Shown piece by piece: positions 54,963 to 64,000 of a stretch of 64,000 bases of DNA. The notes beneath the pieces are model-generated. The model had not been told where the DNA came from. It saw only the letters and a list, made by a program, of their open reading frames with translations, and did no database searches. The stretch lies in NCBI GenBank assembly GCA_947069175.1, contig CAMTDV010000003.1:29104853-29168852 (forward strand). Direction: 5' to 3'. The first letter of the stretch is position 1. Each line of letters starts with the position of its first letter. The translations under genes and the position numbers were made by a program. The stretch is from Scalesia atractyloides. Its lineage: Eukaryota; Streptophyta; Magnoliopsida; Asterales; Asteraceae.

Positions 54963-56090
54963 GCATCAAAGATGGGGAAAACCAAACGGAAGTGGTGAAC
55001 TACCCCAATAACCGTTTGTGGCCACTGAGAGCGCCAAACAACTCCTACACCCTCGAGTGGTGAAATCATCCCAACTTTAGTTAGAGAGAATCAGGAGGTA
55101 GCAACCAACAAAATCAAAATCAAAGTCACAACTTTCAACAACAACCCCGAAACAAGCAACAAGTTTACCCACAACAACAACAAGGAGGAAGAGAAAGACT
55201 TGAGGACCTCATCACTCGTCTTTTCTCCGAATCTAACAAAAGGTATACGGGGAGGTTCCTACAAACTGAAGCTGAAATTAAAAACCAACGGGCTAGTATA
55301 GAAAGCATCGAAAAACAAGTAAGCCAACTTGCCCAAAATTTCTCCGAAGGACCACAAGGTGCCTTGCCTAGCAACATTGAATCAAACCCAAAAGCACAAG
55401 CTAACGTCATCAATTTAAGATACCGAATAGTAAGGCCTGATAACAAAACAACTTTACCTCAAAACGCTCCACACACTAACCAACCCACTAACACACCCTT
55501 AACCAATAACCAAGAAAATACTCAACCCCAAAACACCGAACCAACCAAAACACCACCAATACCCTACCCCGACCGTTTACTTCGCCAAAAGACTGACGAC
55601 AATCAATCACCAATTTCGTAAACCTACTAAAACAACTTCACATCAATCTCCTTTTTGTTGAAGTCCTCACACAAATGCCAAAGTACTCCAAATTCATGAG
55701 AGACTTCCTTACTCACAAAAGGAAGATTGAATCAATTCAACAAGTCAATCTAAGTGAAGAATGCTCGGCGACACTCCTCAAAAAACTCCCCAAAAAGAAG
55801 ATTGATTTCGGAAGCTTTACCATTCCTTACTCCAATAGAGGATCGCCATTACGCAATGCACTTGCAACTTAAGGGCTAGCATTAACCTAATGTCTGCCTT
55901 CATGTTCTAACGACTCGGACTAGGAAAGCCACATCCTACAAGGATGAGCATCCAACTTGTGGATAGGCCCTAGAGAATCTTTTGGTTAAGGTTGGGGAAT
56001 TTGTTTTCCCTGCCGACTTTGTAATCCTTGATATGGAAGAAGACACTGAGATCCCACTCATATTAGGATGACCATTCCTTCCACCACCCA
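54963..56090 (+). pseudogene. gag: Athila gag C-terminus and protease region (resumed)
   Basis: Continues in frame from 11904. Glutamine/asparagine-rich gag spacer (NQQNQNQSHNFQQQPRNKQQ), then LEDLITRLFSESNKR and QRASIESIEKQVSQLAQNF (coiled coil typical of Athila gag end), PSNIESNPKAQ, then MPKYSKFMRDFLTHKRK and the NEECS-like SEECSATLLKKLPKKK. The protease area follows (ASINLM-like and LVKVGEFVFPADFVILDMEE-like sequence, about 55880-56075, with stops). Reverse transcriptase does not follow, so Athila is truncated on the right near 56090. Confidence 0.88.
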
Positions 56091-57618
56091 ATCCTACTAT
56101 CACCACACCACCACTGTTAACAAAACCACACCATACTCCTCCACACCACCATTGTTAATAGGACCTCACCAAACTCCCCCCCCCCCCCTTTATAAAACCA
56201 TCCATCCAGTACCCACTACAATCTAATGTTCACATTTTACAAAACTCCAAGAAACAGTGATAGATGGAACATTAAGTAAAAACGACAAAGAAAAGTAACA
56301 AGCTAAGAAATGTTAATATCTTGGAGAAACGGAGATATTAACTATTCTTCATTTAAAATCTTGATGAAGAATATCGGTAACAAGTTTCAAACGAAGAAAA
56401 GTTATTGGATGACGAACCTATGAACACCGGTGATGTCATCTCCGGTGCTATACAGACATTGAATCTGGCTGTTGTTTAGGAATAACTTGTTCTAGATCAA
56501 TCGTCAATCGAAGCGTATGAATTAGGTGGTGTTAGGTTTGTTCTAGATCTGACGGTTATTGATGAGGTTTGGGTTCGTAATTAGAGGTCCAATTTCATAT
56601 TTTAATGGAGGATTGGTGGAGAATACCTAGAGAGAAAGAAAGAGAGAGAGAGAGAGTTTAGTGAGAGAAAGGGTTAGAGAGAGAGAAAGAGTTTAGTAAG
56701 AGAAAGGGTTAGATGGAGAGAGAGTTTAGTGAGAGAAAGGGTTAGAGAGATAGAGAGAGAAAGAGTTTTAGGTTTGTTTATATTTTATTTTTTGCTCTTT
56801 TAATTAACATATATTTTAATTAAACGAGTAAAATTAGAAAAGTATCCTCACGTGACAAGCACATGATCTCATTTAACGTTAAAAACAAACTAAGTTAGGG
56901 CCAAATGACGTACGGTGCAAAATTTTAAAACAATAATTACAAAACTGATCAACTTTAAAGACAAACGACAAGTCCTAAAATTAGGTATAAAGATAAAGTA
57001 CAAAATTTGCAATTCACTCAGTTATAGATTAAAATCATATAACAATTATTAATAAGAATAATAAATCTAATTAATAACATACCAATAAAATTATTTTCAT
57101 TTACGATAAAATAAATGTTATATTTAAAAGATACAAAATAATAAGGGTAATATTTATATTCATTATTGCGTGTAATGTAATACGTAATTATGTCATATAA
57201 ATATTTTATATATATTTGTGTACTACATAATTTGCAGTATTTAATATGTGTAATACACGGGATGTTATGGTAATTAGTGTTACTAATTAACATATGACGG
57301 TTTTTGTGATAAATTCAAGTTAGTTGTACGAACTATTATATATTAATAAATATACGTTAGTCATATGAAGTTTTTTATAGATTATACAATTATATTGTTT
57401 ATATTGTACAAGCCCATGTAATATACGTGTCTATAACCTTTTAATAAAAAATATAACTTTGATAATTAGTAAAACCTTTTAAAGATTAAACATATAAGGA
57501 AAACAATTTACGTTGAGTGTTGATACTTAGACCACAAGGTGTGGTGGAGTGGAGATCGAGGGGAGGTGGGAGTCACTTCACTCCCCAACACCACCCGTCA
57601 CTTGTTCCAGACGGGCGT
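56091..57618. other. Non-coding DNA: low complexity and AT-rich
   Basis: Pro/Thr-coding-like CACCACC repeats, a run of 13 C at 56176-56188, a GA-rich minisatellite, then very AT-rich DNA (57000-57500). A short GC-rich piece with small palindromes (57525-57618) abuts the C2 LTR. No gene was recognised. Confidence 0.6.
56630..56775 (+). repeat. GA-rich minisatellite
   Basis: Units built from GAGAGAGTTTAGTGAGAGAA and AGGGTTAGAGAGA recur three to four times. Confidence 0.8.
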
Positions 57619-57915
57619 TGCTGTAAGTCCCGAAAACAGATCAAACAGGTATCACTAACCTAATCAGTAGTGGAAATAATGATTAGGGGAACAGCTTTGA
57701 ATAAAATCAACTTGCATACACCAAAAGATGTCTAATACAAGTTCTGTGAATACAACTCTCTAACCCCCTTTCATTAACCTAACACATCTATTTATAATAA
57801 CTACCAAGCCCACTATTTACAACCCTAGGCCAATAAGGCACTAGGAAGCCCACAAGACACACCAAAGCCCAAAATAATCCCTAATGTGTAAACCTTTAGC
57901 AATATAGGCCCAACA
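57619..57915 (-). mobile_element. C2 3' LTR (297 bp)
   Basis: Minus strand starts TGTTGGGCCTATATTGC directly after the purine tract AGGGGGAGAT and ends GACTTACAGCA. TATA box TATAAATA at 57789-57796 (minus strand). Flanking bases GGCGT (57614-57618) are one side of the presumed target duplication; the other side is outside the window. Confidence 0.75.
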
Positions 57916-60214
57916 ATCTCCCCCTAGGTTTACTACATTGGTCCTTCGGTTGAGCATCCACACCAAGCCTTCCAGCTATAATCCCTGCTACAGCTGCAGT
58001 CCAATCTTTCGCACAAACTTCATACAGCTCTGCAGTTCTGATTTGATGAGACGCAAGAACCTGCAAGTCTTTGTCATGAAAGCTCACCAAGTCTACCACA
58101 TCATTACTCTGAATGCCTTCTCCTTCGTCATAATCGCAACACTACCAACTTTGGGGTCGTATTGAGAATCCCGCGAGGAAATGTAGGAGCAACTTGTATA
58201 ACCAATTCTTTGTCAGTCGGTGGCCACATCACTGATTTAAACCTCTTCCCAGTATGTACATCACGAACACCTTTTGCAGATCTCAGATAGGGTTCGCCAG
58301 TCTTCATTGTCTTGAAACCACTTTTAACCTCACGTTCCAGCTTCTTGAAAAACCTCCATCAAGGTCCACGCTCGGTAGTATCATCGTCAGTATACGGAGC
58401 ACGCAACAGATCAGTAAGCGCAACTTTTGTCCATGTCTCGAACTGTGATTCTTTTGTATAATAATCACGTGTTCCATCTTGACACACAATAATCCACATA
58501 TTCTTGACGTGGTCATACATCCAGCTAAGCACCCTGGATTTATTTCCCACTTTGTTGTAATAGCTGGACCCGAGCTCCATCACATACCTTTCTGACTGCT
58601 TCGTCGGATCTTTGAGCTGAAAGTTCTCATCAAGAGGATTTACATTGACATTCTTCATCAGAACCATTTGTTTCTTCTTCTGACCAGTTGCACGCTTTTA
58701 ACTTGCAGTAAATTTCTTATGCGGGTCGCCCAAATAATCATCCAAACCAGCTTGCCGTTCAGCAGCCAACTGTTCAGCCGCCAATCTCTCTGCTTCAGTC
58801 TCCTCAGTCTCTCTTTATTGCGCCACGCGATGCATGTGTTCGATATTCATTGGGTCGTCCATCGGATCACTGAATTCCCTTCCGAATTTATTCTCCACCT
58901 TGACTTTCAAATCAAATACCAGGGTCATAAGCAAAGTTACATCTCCCTACAACTGATCGATAGTTTGATCTCTAACGTCCAAACGAGTTTGCAGTGAGGC
59001 AATTTATGCATCCTTCAGTATAACTTCTTGTTCCAAGACGACCACCCTTTTCTTTAGATCCAAGACATCAACTTCCACATCATCATCATCACTATCCATC
59101 CCACCAAATTCAAACGCCCGTTTTTCTGATATTCGTAAACAACAACAGGTGGAATATCAAGTGTAGGATCACCCTGCTTCTCCTGAATATCCTTCAGATG
59201 AGCAATCAAAGCTTCTAAATTCTCCAACGATAACTCTAGTAAAACGGGAGTCAAATTGGCGTTGAATTCTGTGAGATCATCAAGAAAAGCTTGCCTAGCA
59301 TCAGCTTCATCATCAGTAACCAAATCCTCTATCTCTATCTCTTTCTCTTTAGCAGGTATATCATGTTCTTCGGCTACTATTGCATTGACGGGAGGAGGAG
59401 CTGGAATGTCCAAACCAACGACTTCTGCAAACTTCCCAAACTTCTTCAGGGTAAATCGACCAACAAACACCGTTTTAGATGTTGAACGGTTCTTCTTCAT
59501 CGTACTAAAAATGGTTGGACCCATCGGCTTCATGTTTAGCAAGTTAGCATCTGACGCATCCTTTGCCAAGTCCGGGTAGCGGGCATCAAGAATCAACTGA
59601 ACAAAACGTGGGTATAAGAGAAACATTCGCTTCTTGGACTGTTCCAGAATTTTCTTCATATTATCGAAGATATAACCCGAGTAGTTATACTTCTAGTCCA
59701 TAGCCAAAGATACTATAGCAGATGTCTAAGCTTGGTTCGGCTGATCAAGACCTCTTTGTTCTCCAAGACACACTGCATAAACATATGAACAAGTAACCGC
59801 CCGTACGCTGGAAACATCTTCTTCAGTAACGGTGGATACGATCCTTCATACGCCATCTCCATCAACACTGGTAGCACCTTCTCTTTCGCATGCATGGTTA
59901 TCGGCAATCTGCAACACCTCTCTGACACACGCTTCATTAACCAATATCTCATTTCCCTGTATCTGCGAACGAATATATGGTCTCCCATCTACACCTCTTG
60001 GATGAAACCGCGCTCTCTTCCAGAAAGAATGCACTATGTCTCTGTAAATGACAAGATTGACTCGGAGAGCATAGGCAATCTTACAAGTGTTTAGTCCCAC
60101 AATCATGGACTAGAACTCCTGAAAGAACTCAGCTTGAGGGTCTGAAAGATATCCCGCTTGGTTGTGGAATTGCTCCTCAACCAGCATCACAATATCGAAA
60201 GCTTCTTCAACCAT
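57896..60214 (-). pseudogene. C2 extra gene after pol, coiled-coil protein of unknown function
   Basis: The start ATG at 60214 gives MVEEAFDIVMLVEEQFHNQA. A globular N-terminal half follows (DIVHSFWKRARFHPRG, YEGSYPPLLKKMFPAYGRLL, MKKILEQSKKRMFLLYPRFV), then an acidic stretch with DSDDDD near 59090 and a heptad-type coiled coil (LDLKKRVVVLEQEV; ASLQTRLDVRDQTIDQL). A basic KRATGQKKKQ comes next, then a C-terminal part ending in a region with SFHDKDLQVLASHQIR. About five stops and four frame changes are present. The last frame runs through the polypurine tract into the LTR. No signal peptide or membrane segment was found in the homologous frames. It recalls hypothetical proteins common in Asteraceae genomes, and the position is that of the Sirevirus env-like gene. 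Confidence 0.6.
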
Positions 60215-62020
60215 ATCTATCAAGATAACAACCAAGTTAAATCCCAACTAACAGAAGTTAACGGAGTTTACCAGAATGGCAGTTAAAACTAACTGGATAG
60301 TTGAATCAGATGTTAATGTTCAAATAAATAAGAGTTCAAGTTAATTTTAGGGTTGTTGAAAAGGTTAAACCAGATGAAAGGTTCAAAAACCTCAAATCCG
60401 GATTACTGACAGGTCAATTCTAATCCGGATGAACCCTTTCATCAATCCGGATTAGAAGGAGGTTAACTATATTTCGGACAAGGATGCAATCCAGATTACC
60501 CCATAGTATCTCGGATGGATTATCATTCCAGATGAAGATTGTCCGAGATCCAATCCGAGATGAAATCCGAGTTCATCAATTCGGATGAATACCCATCCGG
60601 GATGAAATCCGAAATGCCTATCACTTTGAAGATCTATCCGAGATACAATCTGGAATGCTTTAAACACTAACATTATCATCCGGAATACATGAATTTAAGC
60701 AACTTATACCTAATCCGGATGAATTTCCGAGATACACAGTTCAACATAGAGAGAATCAGAGAATAATTCGGATTTCGGAATTTTGTGGAGAATCCGAAAT
60801 GAAATTTCAGAGATACATATATACTTTCCAAAATGGGCTTGGGCCAAAAATTTTGAATCCGGATTGGGCTTCTGACAGTCCCAATCCGGAACAGTAATGG
60901 TCAGATGGGCCTGTCCAAAAAGCAATCCAATTGGGCCTTTCCGGAAAAGCCCAATCCGGAACAGTACCATTTGGGCCTAAAGGAGCCCAATCTGGAACAG
61001 TAATCTGGTTTTCAAATTTTAAGACTTTTAACCATTTCTATTAGATTGGCCCAAATCCCGAAGCACACTGGGCCAGTCCAATATCTCTTGACAGAAACCA
61101 TCTAAACAAAAATCATCAAGTAGACTAACAAGCATCCAACCACCTTTTAACATTCTACAAAGAAAAACTATTTAGCACACACATAAATATTTACACAGCC
61201 TTGCTAAGGGATCTAATCGTTTCAAAGGTTAACTAAGGAACATTTTTCAGTATGAGCAGGGTCAATTAGTCTAAGCGATTGTCAATATACTTGTCCATTT
61301 AAATCTACCCTTCCAATTCAAGCATTATGATACGCTTAAGGTAGTATTATACTATGATACTCGTGTGTCCCATGACATACCCCCGCGATCAAGGTAAGCA
61401 CAACAATTCATCATAGCAGGTGAGTATACTGTGGTCATCCTTTTATTTTACAACATTAGGCTATTGGTGAACAGGTCAGTACTTCCGTACAGCAGAGAGA
61501 CCAATAGTGACTGACGAGGGTTAGGCAAATACCTTATGTGGTACATAAGAACTTATGGAAAATTATCATAAAGAAACTTCCGTTCTCTTAGGTTTTGGCA
61601 TTTCCATTTTGGCTCTTTTACAAAGATATCCTGACTGTGCCTAGGTCTGCATATAATCTGGATGCAACAAAAGGGCAACCAAGATATCCCCGGATGACTC
61701 AACAGCATAAAGACCCGAAACCTCAGATGTTGGCTATCTATCAACATAAGATTTAAGACCATGAAATCATACGCCTATAGTAAGTGACCCACTGAGTACA
61801 TAGTTCGTTATGTTTATATCATTTGGCTTTCCGTATCCGGTTGAGTTTTACACCTACCTACACATCACTTTCGATCCAATTTTTTTCCTGCTTCAACACC
61901 TTACATGTGTTAGTCAAACATTTTATCACGAAAAAGTATTTCATTTTCCTATCCTTGCAAAAACTTTTTTTTTTTTTTTGAGATTGCTCCCCCTAAATTT
62001 GTGCATACACATGAACAAAT
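60215..62020 (-). other. C2 spacer between pol and the extra gene
   Basis: No gene is supported. A T-run and AGGGGGAG (minus strand) lie at about 61966-61995. Several TGGGCC/GGGCCT motifs and the CCGGAT cluster lie in the half nearest the extra gene. Confidence 0.55.
60390..60990. repeat. Dense cluster of ATCCGGAT/ATCCGAGAT motifs
   Basis: More than twenty variants of ATCCGGAT and TCCGAGAT occur in 600 bases, on both strands since the core is palindromic. Three copies of CAATCCGGAACAGTA-like phrases (60893, 60955, about 60988) alternate with GGGCCT/AGGCCC. Confidence 0.7.
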
Positions 62021-64000
62021 TTACGAAGCAATGAAAATAAAATAAGAACAGTAAACAAAACACAAAGATAGAGGATGCCTAGGTAGAAACCGAATCATTT
62101 TGAGAAGATCCACAAGCACTTGAAAACGCGCATTGCTAACGGCTTTCGTGAACAAATCCGCCACATTTGCATCAGTGTGGATTTGCTCAAGCTTTACGAG
62201 ATCCTTTTCCATAGCAATCACGGATAAAATGAACTTTAATATTTATGTGCTAGGTTTTGGAGTGAAAACAGGGTTTTTAACGATTTGGATAGCTGCATCA
62301 TCATCACAGTAAATTGTTGTGTTTAGATAAGTCAAACCGTAATCCGCAAGCTGGTGTTGCATCCATAAAACCTGGGGGCAGCAAGCAGAGGCTGCGACAT
62401 ATTCGGCTTCTGCAGTAGAAAGCGAGACCGTCTGTTGCTTCTTGCATTGCCACGAGATTAAGCGATCTCCCAGAAATTGACAACCAGCTGAAGTTGAACG
62501 CATATCCCTATCTGTACCTCCAAGATTACTGTCAGAAAAAGCAAACTGTTCAAATTCATAATTTTTAGGATACCAGAGGCCCAATGATGGAGCCCCTTTG
62601 AGGTACCTAAAAATTCGTTTAACAGCATGTAAATGAGAGAGTTTAGGAGTAGCTTGATAACGAGCACACTGGCAGACGGCAAACATGATATCTGGCCGGC
62701 TAGCAGTGAGATACATGAGCGATCCAATCATGGAGCGATACATAGTCGGATTAACAGGCGTTCCTTCAGCGTCTTCATTTAGCGAGGCCGTTCTGCTATA
62801 GGTGAAGCCATAGGCTTTGAATCTGTAAGCTTGAATTTGGCAAGAACATCATGGACATATTTTCCTTGATGAATTAGGATACCCTGTGGGCTCTGACGAA
62901 CTTGAAGTCCCAAAAACATGATCATCTCCCCCAATGAGCTCATCTCAAATTTCTTCTTCATAATTTCTTCAAATTCGCGGCACAAACCATCATTGGTAGA
63001 ACCAAAAATGATATCATCAACGTAGATTTGAACAAGAATAATGTCCTTATCAACGTGTTTGATGAACAGGGTTTGATCAATGGTTCCCCGAGTGTAGTCA
63101 TGAGCAAGCAGATGCTTTGTAAGAGTGGCGTACAATGCGCGAGGCGCTTGATGCAACCCATACAAAGCTTTGTCCAGCTTGTATGCATAGTCTGGCTTGT
63201 CAGGATCAGTAAAGCCTGGTGGTTGTGCCACATAGATTTCCTCTTTCACCTTGCCATAGAGAAACGTAGTCTTGACATCCATTTGATAGACAGTGAAATC
63301 CATGTAAGATGCATAAGCCAAGAAATGCGTATAGCCTCCAAACGTGCGACAGCTGCGTAGACCTCATCATAATCTAATCCTTCAATCTGTCGAAAACCCT
63401 GAACCACCAGTCGAGCTTTATTTCGAACGATAACTCCAGTGTCATCCTGCTTGTTACGGAAAACCCATCGAGTTCCGAGAGCATATTTTCCTTGAGGCAG
63501 CTTCACCAATTGCCAGACACCAAGCTTCTCACATTGATTGCGTTCTTCATACATGGCATCCACCCAGCCTGGTTCCTGCAAGGCAATATCAATACTTTTA
63601 GGTTCAATTTGTGAAATGAAGCAAGAGTAGAGACAGGTATTGATATCCCCAGATTGCCTGCGGGTTCGAACAGCAGCGTTAACAGGTCCAATAATATTTT
63701 CAATGGGGTGATCACGCTGTAAACGCTGCGGTATTGGTGTAGCGGGAACAGGAACATCTGTTTGCAAGTTGGTAACACTTGTTGAAGCTACTCCAGATGA
63801 CTCCCCCTCAACAGATGCACCAGTAGAAGTAGTTGCTGAGGAATCCACCAAATAATCGAGTGGAGTAGGCTCAGGGAACAGAGAAGAACCCAAGACATCA
63901 GGAGTAGGTCCTTCATGTGTCGTAGGAGGCTCTGGGTCAGAAACCGCAACTTCAGGATGATCGGTCTGAGCAGGCGAATTGAATCCACGAGGATCCACAC
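62021..64000 (-). pseudogene. pol: C2 pol: integrase end, RT and RNase H (partial)
   Basis: From the window edge: a Ser/Pro/Thr-rich linker after integrase, then CLYSCFISQIEPKSIDIALQ, GTRWVFRNKQDDTGVIVRNK and ARLVVQGFRQIEGLDYDEV. A frame change near 63320 precedes MDVKTTFLYGKV, QPPGFTDPDKP, LYGLHQAPRA and the catalytic YVDDIIFGSTND (about 62990-63025), FLGLQVRQSPQGI. RNase H: MIGSLMYLTASRPDIMF, AFSDSNLGGTDRD (second catalytic-region residue altered), TAEAEYVAAS, then after a break near 62240 HTDANVADLFTKA. The stop is at 62021-62023. Confidence 0.88.

Larger units (their letters stand above)
57619..64000 (-). mobile_element. C2: Copia element with an extra gene after pol, cut by window edge
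   Basis: Minus strand order: integrase end and RT (from 64000), RNase H to 62021, a spacer with a first polypurine tract near 61985, the extra gene 60214-57896, a second polypurine tract (CCTAGGGGGAGAT) and a 297-bp 3' LTR. The 5' half lies beyond the window. A gene after pol and duplicated purine tracts fit the Sirevirus layout; the short LTR is less typical. Confidence 0.8.

Noticed and set aside
57000..57310. 91-codon Tyr/Ile/Asn-rich frame on the minus strand
   Set aside because: Composition is that expected from very AT-rich DNA; no start context or homology signal.
59054..59150. A hydrophobic Met/Trp-rich tail suggesting a membrane anchor in the C2 extra gene
   Set aside because: It is read in the wrong frame after a one-base shift; the homologous frame gives an acidic DSDDDD stretch and a coiled coil.

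Overview
This window is plant nuclear heterochromatin made almost entirely of LTR retrotransposons; I found no convincing host gene. A large-genome eudicot is certain enough from the element types: an Athila-type Gypsy primed by tRNA-Asp, chromodomain-type Gypsy elements primed by initiator tRNA-Met, and Sirevirus-like Copia. An Asteraceae source is my best guess from general resemblance only. Labels used below: L0, C1, LB, A (Athila), G1 to G4 (Gypsy) and C2 (Copia).

Layout. Positions 1-1439 hold the 3' part of a Gypsy LTR (L0) abutting C1, a 5'-truncated plus-strand Copia with a decayed pol (1440-4998), a spacer with several polypurine tracts, and its 3' LTR (6699 to about 7505). Positions 7506-8549 are unassigned, with one possible MITE. 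An LTR fragment of another family (LB) ends at 9830. It is followed by the 3' part of an Athila LTR, its tRNA-Asp primer site (10572-10590) and the first part of Athila gag.

The centre, 11905-54962, is a nested stack that can be resolved exactly. Athila gag stops at 11904 and resumes in the same reading frame at 54963. The gap holds G1, whose integrase is split by G2 (16450-26278). The end of G1's 3' LTR is split by G3 (29498-54944; target duplication GCGGG/GCAGG). G3's 5' LTR is in turn split by the minus-strand element G4 (32620-43696). G3's 3' LTR also carries a 410-bp foldback MITE with a 9-bp target duplication, and the empty site survives in G3's 5' LTR. Order of insertion: A, then G1, then G2 and G3, then G4.

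Beyond the stack, decayed Athila protease sequence runs to about 56090, followed by low-complexity DNA. The right end is C2, a minus-strand Copia cut by the window edge: pol (62021-64000), a long spacer, an extra gene after pol (57896-60214), a polypurine tract and a short 297-bp LTR (57619-57915).

Most coding regions carry stops and frameshifts. The best preserved reading frame is G4 gag-protease (611 codons). G4's two LTRs are nearly identical and, after correcting for one end deletion, equal in length (2797 bp), so it is the youngest insertion. Its pol is nevertheless broken.

The most unusual signals lie in the LTRs of the G1/G2/G4/L0 clade. Each complete LTR carries a set of tRNA-like modules: one antisense module upstream of the TATA box, then two or three sense modules downstream of it. 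The same LTRs carry a hairpin whose paired arms change together and which is amplified one to four times. G3 has a separate proline-rich gene ahead of gag and three tandem-repeat arrays. C2 has a coiled-coil gene after pol.
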